DNA from: CAVZYN01 sp963779515
GTDB lineage: Bacteria > Pseudomonadota > Alphaproteobacteria > Rhizobiales > Hyphomicrobiaceae
Direction of reading: 5' to 3'
NCBI GenBank assembly: GCA_963779515.1
Contig: CAVZYN010000008.1
Location: forward strand, 1-58,703
Length of the DNA: 58,703 nt
How positions within the stretch are numbered: position 1 is the first letter of the stretch; every line of letters begins with the position of its first letter. This document shows, piece after piece, positions 24,537-33,592 of the stretch. Under the pieces are notes generated by a model, which was not told the DNA's origin, did not search any database, and saw only the letters and a program-made list of their open reading frames with translations. The translations under genes and the position numbers were made by a program.

Positions 24537-25692
24537 ATGAGCATCGCGCCATCGACAGACGCGCTGAAGCGCACGCCGCTCTACGATGTGCACGTCGCCC
24601 TCGGTGCCAAGATCGTGCCGTTCGCGGGCTACGAGATGCCGATCCAATATCCCCTCGGCGTCTTGAAGGAACATCTGCACACGCGTGAGAAGGCTGGGTT
24701 GTTTGATGTCTCGCATATGGGGCAAGCCTACCTCCTCGCCGAAGACAATCGCCACGAGACCGTTGCCCGCGCGCTCGAAGCGCTGGTGCCCGCCGATGTT
24801 CTCAATCTGAAGCATGGCCAGCAGCGCTATTCGCAACTGCTCAACGACGCGGGTGCCACGATCGACGATCTGATGGTGACGCGCTCCATTGATCAAAGCG
24901 ACGACGGCCGCCTGATGCTGGTGGTGAACGCCTCGCGCTCGGATGTCGATTACGCTCACATGGCCGCGCGACTGCCGAAGGGTGTGCGGCTGCAGCAATC
25001 CGCGGCGCGCGCCTTGGTCGCGCTGCAAGGCCCTGCAGCTGCTGGAATCATGGCCCGATTGTCGCCAGAGGCTGCAGGCTTGAGCTTCATGACAGCGCGT
25101 GCCGTCAAGGTCGGCGCCTTCGACTGCCACGTCTCGCGTTCGGGCTACACGGGTGAGGACGGCTTCGAAATTTCCGTCGCCGCAGCCTACGCGGTACCGC
25201 TCGCCGAACTCATCTTGAAGCAAGAGGGCGTGCAGCCGATCGGCCTCGGCGCGCGCGATTCACTCCGCCTCGAAGCCGGTATGTGCCTCTATGGTCATGA
25301 GTTGGATGAGACCACATCGCCCGTCGAAGCCAACCTCGTCTGGTCGATGCAGAAACGCCGTCGCGACGAAGGTGGTTTTCCAGGCGCCGCCCGCATCCAG
25401 AAAGAACTAAAGGATGGGACTTCGCGCCTTCGCGTCGGCATCAAAGCCGACGGCCGCGCGCCTGCCCGCGACGGCACCGAGATCCAGGACTTGAGCGGCC
25501 AATAAGATCGGCGTCATTACGTCCGGCGGCTTTGGGCCGGCCGTCAACGGCCCCATTGCCATGGGCTATGTCGCGTCGGCACATGCAAAGCCCGGCACAC
25601 CACTGCAGTTGATCGTGCGCGGCAAGCCGCTTGGCGCCACTATTGCGTCGCTTCCGTTCGTTCCCAATCGCTATCACCGCAAACCAGCCTGA
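24537..25692 (+). pseudogene. gcvT: aminomethyltransferase of glycine cleavage (frameshifted)
   Basis: T-protein, which transfers the methylene group from lipoyl-GcvH to tetrahydrofolate. The first 322 codons are normal (TPLYDVHVALGAKIVPFAGY; SGYTGEDGFEISV; GLGARDSLRLEAGMCLYGH) and then stop at IQDLSGQ. Directly behind, one base out of frame, the missing C-terminus continues: IGVITSGGFGPAVNGPIAMG, then LGATIASLPFVPNRYHRKPA. One surplus T near 25503 explains it. Undoing this gives 384 residues, the usual length. It is either a recent pseudogene or a read error. The ATG at 24537 follows the riboswitch. Confidence 0.88.
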
Positions 25693-25701
25693 GAGGCCGC
25701 T

Positions 25702-26076
25702 ATGACGACGAAGTATTCCAAGGACCATGAGTGGGTGCGTGTCGAGGGTGATCTGGCCGTCGTCGGCCTCACCGACCATGCGCAAGGTCAACTCGGCGAC
25801 GTCGTGTTCGTCGAACTGCCGGCAGTCGGGCGGCAGGTGAAAGCGCATGAAGCCTGCGCCGTCGTCGAAAGCGTGAAGGCGGCGAGCGACGTCTATTCGC
25901 CGGTCTCGGGCGAGGTGATGGAAATCAACGAGGCGCTCGGCGACAACACCGCGCTGGTCAACGAGGCAGCCGAAAGCAAAGCGTGGTTCTTCAAGGTCAA
26001 GATGGCGCACAAGGCCGATCTCGACAAGCTGATGGATCGCGCTGCCTACGATGCGTTCTGTAAAAGCGGGACCTGA
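25702..26076 (+). CDS. gcvH: glycine cleavage H protein
   Basis: The lipoyl carrier of the glycine cleavage system. Its 124 residues show the typical HEWVRVEGDLAVVGLTDHAQ, and the lipoylated lysine in VVESVKAASD. It starts ten bases after the gcvT C-terminus and is under the same riboswitch. Confidence 0.97.
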   Translation: MTTKYSKDHEWVRVEGDLAVVGLTDHAQGQLGDVVFVELPAVGRQVKAHEACAVVESVKAASDVYSPVSGEVMEINEALGDNTALVNEAAESKAWFFKVKMAHKADLDKLMDRAAYDAFCKSGT

Positions 26077-26087
26077 GGAGAATTGAG

Positions 26088-26567
26088 ATGGCGCACATCT
26101 ATACGGCAACGGTCGACTGGCTGCGTGGCGACCAGGCGTTCCTCGACAACAAATATTCGCGGGCGCACGATCTGACGTTCGACGGGGGCGCCGTGGTGCG
26201 CGGGTCGTCGGCGCCGTCGAGCGTGCCGATCCCCTATTCGGATCCGGCCGCGGTCGATCCCGAAGAGGCGCTGGTTGCCGCCGCCTCGGCCTGCCACATG
26301 CTGTTCTTTCTCGCGTTCGCGGCAAAGCGCGGTTTTCGCGTCGACAGCTATACGGACGCGGCGTCCGGTGAAATGACCAAGCCCGCCGGCGCCAAGATGT
26401 TCATGTCGAAGATCACGCTCAGCCCGCGCATCGCCTTCTCTGGGACAACGCGGCCGAGTGCCGAAGATATCGCCGCGCTGCATCATCGTGCGCATGACGA
26501 GTGTTACATCGCCAACTCCATCAAGGCGGAGGTGGTCATCGCGGCCGTGCCCCCCGCCTTCGCCTGA
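26088..26567 (+). CDS. OsmC/Ohr-family protein
   Basis: A 159-residue thiol peroxidase-like protein of the OsmC family. The two reactive cysteines are visible: AAASACHMLFFL and HDECYIANSI. The family middle DPEEALVAAASACHM is intact. It lies 11 bases behind gcvH and is probably read from the same transcript; gcvP is not here. Confidence 0.92.
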   Translation: MAHIYTATVDWLRGDQAFLDNKYSRAHDLTFDGGAVVRGSSAPSSVPIPYSDPAAVDPEEALVAAASACHMLFFLAFAAKRGFRVDSYTDAASGEMTKPAGAKMFMSKITLSPRIAFSGTTRPSAEDIAALHHRAHDECYIANSIKAEVVIAAVPPAFA

Positions 26568-26579
26568 TCCGAGGATCCC

Positions 26580-26819
26580 ATGGACGATGTATTCGACTTG
26601 TTGCGCGCGCCGTACTTCGTCGGCCTGCTATTTGCGTTTGGCTTTCTGGGTTGGTTGGCGGCAGGAACGTTCGGGATCCTGGCCGGTGCACCGGTTGGCG
26701 CCTTGATCGGGCTGTTTTTCGATTTCACGGAGCATCCTTGGGTGGAACGGTGGCGGCTGGCCGTTACGATCGCAATGATCGTCGTGCTTGCGGCTGGGTT
26801 TTATGGTTGGGGGACTTGA
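26580..26819 (+). CDS. small membrane protein, 79 residues
   Basis: Two to three hydrophobic segments (FVGLLFAFGFLGWLAAGTFG, GAPVGALIGLFF, LAVTIAMIVVLAAGFYG). It starts 12 bases after the osmC-family stop and is followed after a short gap by the TTT receptor. Function unknown. Confidence 0.75.
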   Translation: MDDVFDLLRAPYFVGLLFAFGFLGWLAAGTFGILAGAPVGALIGLFFDFTEHPWVERWRLAVTIAMIVVLAAGFYGWGT

Positions 26820-26873
26820 GAAATGCCGGGGCGGCGGGCACACTTGCGCAAAGGCGATAATGGAGGGTGGGCA

Positions 26874-27851
26874 ATGCGACGGCGCGACGTTCTGAAGCTC
26901 GGGGTGGGTGGCGCAGGCGCGTTGCTCGCGGGATCGGATCTGGCGCGTGCGCAGCTCGCTGGGACGCCGATGAAGATCATCTTCCCGTTTGGCGCGGGTG
27001 GGGGTGGTGACGCGCTCAGCCGCATCATTGCGGAGCAGATCGGCCCCACGCTCGGACGCTCCGTCATTGTCGAGAATCGGACGGGCGCCGATGGCCGCAT
27101 CGGCATCCAAGCGGTGAAGGCCGCCGTGCCCGATGGCGACACACTCTTGATTACCACCGGCCCGACCATGTGGCTGATGGCCCTGGTGCATCCCGCACCC
27201 GGGTACGATCCGTTCGCGGACTTCGAGCCCGTATCGCAGTTGGCGGCGTTTGAATTCTGTATCGCGGTCGCAAACAACCTCAACGTGAAGACGCTACCGG
27301 AGTTGGTGGCGTGGATCAAAGCCAACCCCGACAAGGCGACCTATGGTATTCCGGGCGCTGGCACGATCCCGCATTTCACGGGCGTCAATTTTGCCAAGCT
27401 GGTCGGCGTCGACATGAAGCGCCTGCCCTATCGCGGTGGCGCGCCGTCCATCAATGATCTGGTCGGCGGGCAGATACCGATCGTAGTGGGCACGATCGCG
27501 GATGCGCTGCAACAGCATCGCGGCGGAAACATCCGGATCGTCGCGGTGACTGGCAAGGCACGCTCGCCGTTCGTGCCGGACGTGCCGACGCTGACAGAGA
27601 GCGGATTCAACTTGGTCGGGGATGCCTGGTATGGGCTGTGGGCGCCGGCGAATACGCCACGCGATATCGTCGCCAGGATCAACGCTGCCACCAATGTGGG
27701 GCTCGCCAAACCCGAAGTCAGGCAACGGCTCGAGACGCTCGGCCTGATCGCAATGGGGACGGCGCCCGCGGCGCTGACAACGGCGATGAAAGATAATACG
27801 GAGCGCTGGGGGGCGATCATCAAGACCTCCGGCTACACGATGCAGCAATGA
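26874..27851 (+). CDS. TTT (Bug-family) solute-binding receptor 2
   Basis: 325 residues. An RRRDVLKLG twin-arginine signal ends in ARAQ, and the mature protein has the ligand loop IIFPFGAGGGGDALSR plus GIPGAGTIPHFTGVNF. ATG at 26874 is preceded by GGAGGG. As with the receptor at 70-1065, no TctA/TctB genes are adjacent. Confidence 0.92.
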   Translation: MRRRDVLKLGVGGAGALLAGSDLARAQLAGTPMKIIFPFGAGGGGDALSRIIAEQIGPTLGRSVIVENRTGADGRIGIQAVKAAVPDGDTLLITTGPTMWLMALVHPAPGYDPFADFEPVSQLAAFEFCIAVANNLNVKTLPELVAWIKANPDKATYGIPGAGTIPHFTGVNFAKLVGVDMKRLPYRGGAPSINDLVGGQIPIVVGTIADALQQHRGGNIRIVAVTGKARSPFVPDVPTLTESGFNLVGDAWYGLWAPANTPRDIVARINAATNVGLAKPEVRQRLETLGLIAMGTAPAALTTAMKDNTERWGAIIKTSGYTMQQ

Positions 27852-27930
27852 GCGAGCGCGTCAGTTGCGCGGCTGCCATGCGCGACTCTGTGGCCCCTGA
27901 CCCAGCGCGTGGCCTGCGGTAGACAAGGTT

Positions 27931-29112
27931 ATGCAGAAGAGCCTCGATATCCCTGCGCCGCCTGCGCGCGTCGGCGCAGCCCTGCTCGCAGTCGCGAGCC
28001 TGACGGTCATGGCGAACGCGACCATCGCGCCCGCCTTGCCAGGCCTGCGACAGACATTCGGCGATGTGGCCCAGGCGACGACCCTCGTCGGCCTCGTCAT
28101 GACACTGCCGTCGCTTTTCATTGTGCTCACGGCTGCCGTATCGGGCGTGTGTGTGGACCGGTTCGGGCGACGCCCGGTGATGCTGACGGGCCTGCTGCTC
28201 TACGGGATTGCGGGTGCATCCGGCGCGTTCGTCGATTCACTGCCGGCGATGCTGATCGGACGCGCCTTTCTCGGCGCTGGCAACGGTGCGCTGATGACAG
28301 CGGCGATTGCCATGATTGGCGACCTCTATCAGGGCCGGGCGCGAGAGCAGTTCGTCGGCATTCAAGGCGCCACGCTTTCGGGCAGCGCGGTGTTGTTCAT
28401 GGTCACCGGAGGGCTGCTGGCGGAGTTCAGCTGGCGTTACCCCTTTCTCGCCTATGCATCGGCGCTCGCCATGGTTCCGGTGGTGTGGACGATGCTGCCC
28501 GAGACGTTGCCGGTGCGGATCGCGGGGCAAGCGCCGTCCACCGACCGGCTACCGGTTGCGACGCTCGCCGTCCTCGGGCCGATCGCGTTTTTGGCGATGG
28601 TTGCCTTTTATCTTTCGCTCGTGCCGACGCTGCTCGCGTTCCGGCTGGTCGAGATCGATGTCACATCTCCGGCCGTTGCGGGCGTTGTCGCCGCGACGAC
28701 GACGGGCACGATGGCGCTGGTCGCCTTGCAGTATGCGCGTGTCCGTCAGCACCTATCGCCGTTTGCGATTCACACGGTCGTGTTCGCCTTCGTCGCCGCC
28801 GGCTATTGCATCATCGGCGCGGCGAGTTCGCTGCCAATGACCGTTGTGGGAGCATCGATCTCCGGCCTCGGGCTCGGCCTGCTGTTTCCAAACAACAACA
28901 GCCTTCTCTTCGCCAAGACGTCGCCGGCGGTGCGGGGTCGCGCGGCGGGCATCATGAGCACCTGCGTCTTCTCTGGCCAGTTCGCGTCGCCCCTCGTCAG
29001 CGGTCCGATGGCGGATCGCTTTGGCTACGCGATGACGTTCCAAGTCGTCGGCGTGGCCTGCGCCGTGATTGCCCTGGTGGCGTTGGCCATCGCGCTGAAG
29101 AGCGACGCATGA
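27931..29112 (+). CDS. MFS transporter
   Basis: A 393-residue 12-helix major-facilitator protein of the DHA1-like drug/metabolite type. The signature loop between helices 2 and 3 is present (DRFGRRPVML), as is its second-half counterpart (MADRFGYAM) near the end. The substrate is unknown. The gene follows the TTT receptor on the same strand after 79 bases. Confidence 0.9.
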   Translation: MQKSLDIPAPPARVGAALLAVASLTVMANATIAPALPGLRQTFGDVAQATTLVGLVMTLPSLFIVLTAAVSGVCVDRFGRRPVMLTGLLLYGIAGASGAFVDSLPAMLIGRAFLGAGNGALMTAAIAMIGDLYQGRAREQFVGIQGATLSGSAVLFMVTGGLLAEFSWRYPFLAYASALAMVPVVWTMLPETLPVRIAGQAPSTDRLPVATLAVLGPIAFLAMVAFYLSLVPTLLAFRLVEIDVTSPAVAGVVAATTTGTMALVALQYARVRQHLSPFAIHTVVFAFVAAGYCIIGAASSLPMTVVGASISGLGLGLLFPNNNSLLFAKTSPAVRGRAAGIMSTCVFSGQFASPLVSGPMADRFGYAMTFQVVGVACAVIALVALAIALKSDA

Positions 29113-29161
29113 GACATCGGCGCGCGTTGGCCGCGCTGCCGGCGTCGGCTATACGTCAGTC

Positions 29162-29941
29162 ATGACCGACACCACGAATGACGATCCCGCAGGCACGGCC
29201 GGCACGTTCGGCTTCAAGGCCGTGCGGCCGGAAGAGCGCCAACGCCTCGTCAACGACGTGTTTTCCGCCGTCGCCGAGCGCTACGATCTGATGAACGACC
29301 TGATGTCGGGCGGGCTGCACCGGCTCTGGAAAGGCGACCTCGTCGCTTGGCTCAATCCGCCGAAGGGCGCGCAGGCTTTCCATCATCTCGATGTCGCGGG
29401 CGGTACCGGCGACGTGGCGATGCGCGTCATGGAGGCGGCAGGGCCGGGCAGCCGGTCGGTCATCTGTGATATCAGCCCCGAGATGGTGACCGTCGGCCGC
29501 CGTCGCGTCGCCGCAGCCGGGCTTGCTGACCGCATCGCTGTGTCGGTCGGCAATGCCGAAACCCTACCGTTCCCGTCGCGGCATTTCGATGCCTATACGA
29601 TCGCGTTCGGCATTCGCAACGTCACGCATATCGATGTCGCCCTGAAGGAGGCGTTCCGTGTCCTGAAACCAGGCGGACGTTTCATGTGCCTCGAGTTTTC
29701 CGAGGTGCAGGTGCCGCTGCTCGATCGCCTCTACGACTTTCACTCGTTCGAGGTGATCCCGCGATTGGGCAAACTGACGGCGGGGGCGGCGGAGCCCTAT
29801 CAGTACCTGGTTGAAAGCATCCGCCGCTTTCCGAAGCAGGAGGCCTTCGCGACGATGATCCGCGACGCGGGCTTTGAGCGCGTCTCCTACCGCAATCTCA
29901 CCGGCGGCGTCGCCGCGATCCACTCCGGTTGGCGGATTTGA
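29162..29941 (+). CDS. ubiE: ubiquinone/menaquinone C-methyltransferase UbiE
   Basis: SAM-dependent methyltransferase of quinone synthesis. The 259-residue protein has the family pattern VFSAVAERYDLMNDLMSGG, the SAM loop LDVAGGTGDVAMR, and IAFGIRNVTHIDVALKEAFR with RVLKPGGRFMCLEFS. Its C-terminus GGVAAIHSGWRI is typical. In many alphaproteobacteria ubiE is followed by ubiB; here it converges with the UPF0314 gene nine bases later. Confidence 0.95.
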   Translation: MTDTTNDDPAGTAGTFGFKAVRPEERQRLVNDVFSAVAERYDLMNDLMSGGLHRLWKGDLVAWLNPPKGAQAFHHLDVAGGTGDVAMRVMEAAGPGSRSVICDISPEMVTVGRRRVAAAGLADRIAVSVGNAETLPFPSRHFDAYTIAFGIRNVTHIDVALKEAFRVLKPGGRFMCLEFSEVQVPLLDRLYDFHSFEVIPRLGKLTAGAAEPYQYLVESIRRFPKQEAFATMIRDAGFERVSYRNLTGGVAAIHSGWRI

Positions 29942-29950
29942 AGGCGCTGA

Positions 29951-30523
29951 TTACTGTGCTCCACCCGCTTGCCAGGCTTTCACCGCTTCGATTGGGTGGA
30001 GCAGCATCAGGACATTGAGCGTGAGGTTGTCCCGGATCATCACCGCGAGGCCTGCTTCACTGATGAGGGCGAGCGCGACGGTCGCCCAGGCTGGCAAGAT
30101 GGCAGCCATGACGAAGCCGATCGCCATCGACAAGATATCGCCCAGTGAATTGATGATACTGTCGCCGGTGTAGTTGAGCGAGACGGTCGCGGCCCGGTAG
30201 CGATTGATCACGAAGTCAGTGTTCTCGGCGATCTCCCAGCCACACTCGATGAACACGGCGAGCACCAGCCGGGTCCACACCGACGTGAATGGCATGACGA
30301 GCCAAAGCACGAAGTAGAAGATGAACCCGTGCAGCACGTGCGTGAACGTGTAGAGGTCGGCCAAGTGCTGCGACGTGCCGCTGTCATTGGCATTAGCGTG
30401 CCAGTATTCGATCGTCCCGCAGGTGCAGATCGGCACTCGCCCCATGATGTAGAGCGTCGCGGCGGTCGCCAAGAAAGCACCGGCGATCAGTGTCGTTCGT
30501 CCGAGTGCGGCGCCAAGCGCCAT
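29951..30523 (-). CDS. UPF0314 membrane protein (DUF2585)
   Basis: A 190-residue inner-membrane protein of the UPF0314 family, found in alphaproteobacteria. It shows the family text YTFTHVLHGFIFYFVLWL, CGWEIAENTDFVINRYR and NYTGDSIINSLGDILSM. Four hydrophobic helices are visible. Role unknown. Confidence 0.9.
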   Translation of the reverse strand: MALGAALGRTTLIAGAFLATAATLYIMGRVPICTCGTIEYWHANANDSGTSQHLADLYTFTHVLHGFIFYFVLWLVMPFTSVWTRLVLAVFIECGWEIAENTDFVINRYRAATVSLNYTGDSIINSLGDILSMAIGFVMAAILPAWATVALALISEAGLAVMIRDNLTLNVLMLLHPIEAVKAWQAGGAQ

Positions 30524-30653
30524 GAGTGTTTCCCCGTTTCGTTTCAGCGTGACGTCCCTGCATGGCAGTGTGCATCAGCGCTGCGATTGACACAATCACT
30601 TGGAGTGTGGAGGCTATGCTTCCTTGTTCCCCAATTCGTCGCAGGAGTTTTTC

Positions 30654-31496
30654 ATGGCCGGCATTCCTATCGTTGAAGCCAATGGCGCCAAAATCCCGTC
30701 GATCGGTCTCGGAACCTGGGCCATCAAGGGTGCGGATTGCACGAAGGCCGTGGCCTCGGCCTTGAAGTCCGGCTATCGCCACATCGACACCGCTGCGATG
30801 TATGGCAACGAGGCGGAGGTGGGGGAGGGGCTCAAGCACGGCGGCGTCGCCCGCAAGGATATCTGGGTGACGACAAAGGTGTGGTGGGAGAACATCGGGG
30901 CCGGCGCACTGCAGGGATCGGCGGAGAGTTCACTGAAGAAGCTGCAACTCGATCAAGTCGATCTGTTGCTGATCCATTGGCCGAACGCACAGGTGCCATT
31001 GAAAGAGTCGATCGCCGCCCTCTGCGACACCAAACGGCGCGGCATGGCGAAGCACATCGGCATCTCGAATTTCACGACGCCCATGATCGCCGAGGCGCTC
31101 AAGCTGACGACCGAGCCGATCGTGTGCAATCAGGTCGAGTATCATCCGCGCTTGGATCAAACAAAGGTTCTGGCGGCGTGCCGCGCGGCCAATATGGCGA
31201 TGGTCTCCTATTGCCCGATCGGGCGCGGTGCGGTCGGCGGGCTGATGGAAGACCCAACAGTCGTTGCCATCGCCAAAGCGAAGGGCAAGACGCCGGCACA
31301 AGTGCTGCTGCGCTGGCATGTGCAGCAGCCAGGTGTGTGCGCCATTCCGCGCTCGTCATCACCCGAACGGATCGCGCAGAACCTCGATGTCGGCAGCTTT
31401 TCGCTGTCCGAAGATGACATGAAGACGCTGCACGCTCTGAAGCGGCCCGATGGCCGCATCGTCAATCTTCCGATCGCGCCACGCTGGGATACGTGA
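30654..31496 (+). CDS. aldo/keto reductase
   Basis: A 280-residue NADPH-dependent TIM-barrel reductase. Active-site residues are in the usual order: Asp in YRHIDTAAMYGNE with Tyr, Lys in WVTTKVWW, and His in LLIHWPNA. The cofactor segment AIPRSSSPERIAQN is near the C-terminus. ATG at 30654 has GCAGGAG upstream. It converges with the SDR gene ending at 31500. Confidence 0.93.
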   Translation: MAGIPIVEANGAKIPSIGLGTWAIKGADCTKAVASALKSGYRHIDTAAMYGNEAEVGEGLKHGGVARKDIWVTTKVWWENIGAGALQGSAESSLKKLQLDQVDLLLIHWPNAQVPLKESIAALCDTKRRGMAKHIGISNFTTPMIAEALKLTTEPIVCNQVEYHPRLDQTKVLAACRAANMAMVSYCPIGRGAVGGLMEDPTVVAIAKAKGKTPAQVLLRWHVQQPGVCAIPRSSSPERIAQNLDVGSFSLSEDDMKTLHALKRPDGRIVNLPIAPRWDT

Positions 31497-31499
31497 TCG

Positions 31500-32267
31500 T
31501 CAATACGTTGCGCGTCCCCCCGAGAGATCGAATACGGCGCCGGTCGAGAATGTGCAGGCGTCCGAGCAGAGCCAAAGCACGAGCTCGCCGCATTCCTGCA
31601 CGGTGCCGAGCCGCTTCATCGGGCTCTTGTCGATCATGATTTGTAGATGCTCGGGCGAGACCTGCGCGAGTAACCCTGTCTCGACGGCCGCGGGCGCGAT
31701 GCAGTTGACGCGGATGTCCGTCAACGCGAGTTCCTTGCCGAGCGACTTCGTCAGCGCGATCACGCCGGCCTTGGCGGCGGAGTAAGCTGACGAATTCGGC
31801 GTGCCCTCCTTGCCGGCGAGCGAGGCGATGTTGACGATGCGCCCCGCGCCGCGTTTCTGCATCACGGGCACCACCTGACGGCACACCTCGTAAGTGCCCA
31901 CCAGATTGACGGTGATGAGGCGGCGCCATTCGGCTGGATCGTAGTCGACCAATGACAGGGTCGGACCGACGTAACCGGCAGAATGTACCAGCATGTCGAT
32001 GCCGCCGTATTTGGCGACGAGTGGCTCGATGGCGGCTGCAATTGTCGCCCGGTCGCTGACGTCGACGCGCATGTGAAGCACGCCCGCCGACATCGGCGCG
32101 GTTCGATCCCATACGGCGACGGTCGCGCCAGCCTCGTCGAGACGTTCCGCGACCTCGCGGCCGATACCGCTGTCGCCGCCCGTCACGACGGCGATTTTTC
32201 CTTTAAAATCATAAGTCACCGGCATGTTTTGCAGCCTTTTCGGGGCGAAACGTTTGAACTTCGGCAT
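31500..32267 (-). CDS. short-chain dehydrogenase/reductase
   Basis: A classical SDR of about 255 residues: VVTGGDSGIGREVA, VHSAG, IVNIASLAGKEG with catalytic Ser, YSAAKAGV (Tyr-x-x-x-Lys) and INCIAP-like VNCIAPAAVET. The 3-oxoacyl-ACP-reductase (FabG)-like layout does not fix the substrate. ATG at 32267 has the strong AAGGAG seven bases ahead; an ATG at 32225 would match the usual SDR start but lacks such a site. Confidence 0.9.
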   Translation of the reverse strand: MPKFKRFAPKRLQNMPVTYDFKGKIAVVTGGDSGIGREVAERLDEAGATVAVWDRTAPMSAGVLHMRVDVSDRATIAAAIEPLVAKYGGIDMLVHSAGYVGPTLSLVDYDPAEWRRLITVNLVGTYEVCRQVVPVMQKRGAGRIVNIASLAGKEGTPNSSAYSAAKAGVIALTKSLGKELALTDIRVNCIAPAAVETGLLAQVSPEHLQIMIDKSPMKRLGTVQECGELVLWLCSDACTFSTGAVFDLSGGRATY

Positions 32268-32319
32268 CTAACTCCTTAATTGAAGGGTTCAAGCCGGTTT
32301 GAGCAGGGATAGAGGCATC

Positions 32320-33516
32320 ATGCGGTTCGCGCAACGCGCCCTAACGTTGGGCACCCTCGGTTTGGGCGTTATGCTGGTCAGCGCGGTGCCCGCGCTCGCG
32401 TTATCGTGCACTCAACAACAGGTCGCGGAAGCCATCGACAAATCCGGCGCGGCGCTGCGCGCGATCAACGCCGAACAGGCGCCGAAGCTGCAAGCACGCA
32501 TGCGGCAGTTGAAAGACAAGCGCGGCTGGAGCGACGCTGAATACGAAGAGAAAGCGTTCGTGGCGCTGCAAGACAAGAAGATCGCGACATTTGACGAGCA
32601 GTCCAACGATCTCCTCGCGCGGATCGACACGCTCGGCGCGTTGGTGCCGCAATGCGAGGCGGATTGCGGCAAGATCGCCGAACTGACGGCGGCGAGCCTC
32701 GAACTGCAAGCAACGATGCGGGCGAAGACCGCCTACATGACGCAGCGGCTCGATGCGATGTTGAACGAGGGCGCGGCACCGGCTCCCGCGCAAGCTCCCG
32801 CCCGCGCCGCAACCGAGCCTCCGCGTCAGCCTGAGCCAAAGGCTGCGCAACCACAGATCTCGGCCGTGCCGCCGTCGCCGCCTCCGGCTCCGAAGGCTGC
32901 GCCCAAGCAGGTGGATCGGCCAGTTGATCGCCCAGTTGATCGGCCGTGGGAGACGTCGACGAACGTCGACCCGCGTGCCGCGCCAGCGCCGCCCACGGTC
33001 GCCGGCAACGCGCCGCCACCGGCAGCTGAGGGCGAGGGCTATACCATCGACGAGATCCGCGCCGTCAGCGAAGGCCTGTTCGGAAAGGTCACGACCGGGC
33101 TCGGCAGCATTATCGAACATGCCTTCCGCAAGTCCGGCCGCCCGACGGGCTACGTGATCGGCAGCGAAGGCGGCGGGGCGATCATTGCAGGGCTCAGATA
33201 TGGCGCGGGCACGCTCTATTTACGCAGCGGCGGCACGCAAAAGATCTACTGGCACGGGCCAACGATCGGCTACGACCTCGGCGCCGAGGGGTCGAAGGTG
33301 ATGTTCCTGATCTACAAGCTCGACGCGCCCGAGGACCTTTACGCCCGCTTCACCGCCATCGACGGCTCGGCGTACGTGGTCGGCGGGGTCGGCATCACGT
33401 TCGTCACCAATACGCGCGTGACCATGGCGCCGATCCGCGCCGGGCTCGGGCTGCGTCTTGGCGCCAACATCGGCTACATCCGCTTTACGGCAAAGCCCAC
33501 CTGGAATCCCTTCTGA
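32320..33516 (+). CDS. DUF1134 envelope protein (EipA-like)
   Basis: About 398 residues, secreted. The signal peptide ends near ALALS. The first half is charged and alpha-helical, followed by a Pro/Ala-rich linker holding DRPVDRPVDRP (three repeats). The last 160 residues are the conserved DUF1134 domain: YTIDEIRAVSEGLFGKVTTG, GYVIGSEGGGAIIAGLRYG and VGGVGITFVTN. In Brucella the DUF1134 protein EipA is needed for envelope integrity. This one has an extra N-terminal region and a longer linker. Confidence 0.88.
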   Translation: MRFAQRALTLGTLGLGVMLVSAVPALALSCTQQQVAEAIDKSGAALRAINAEQAPKLQARMRQLKDKRGWSDAEYEEKAFVALQDKKIATFDEQSNDLLARIDTLGALVPQCEADCGKIAELTAASLELQATMRAKTAYMTQRLDAMLNEGAAPAPAQAPARAATEPPRQPEPKAAQPQISAVPPSPPPAPKAAPKQVDRPVDRPVDRPWETSTNVDPRAAPAPPTVAGNAPPPAAEGEGYTIDEIRAVSEGLFGKVTTGLGSIIEHAFRKSGRPTGYVIGSEGGGAIIAGLRYGAGTLYLRSGGTQKIYWHGPTIGYDLGAEGSKVMFLIYKLDAPEDLYARFTAIDGSAYVVGGVGITFVTNTRVTMAPIRAGLGLRLGANIGYIRFTAKPTWNPF

Positions 33517-33592
33517 GCCGCATTTTACCCCTTGTCGGAACGTGCGCTGATGGGTTCAGTGGGCCGCGTTCAACAGGGAGCGGCTCCGGCCC

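Noticed and set aside
27909..29165. A 418-codon frame overlapping the MFS gene on the same strand
   Set aside because: The MFS frame has transmembrane helices and the DRFGRRP loop; the other frame is Arg/His/Cys-rich and has no motif.
32225..32267. ATG at 32225 as start of the SDR gene
   Set aside because: It fits the usual SDR N-terminus, but AAGGAG stands seven bases before the ATG at 32267, so the longer form was kept.
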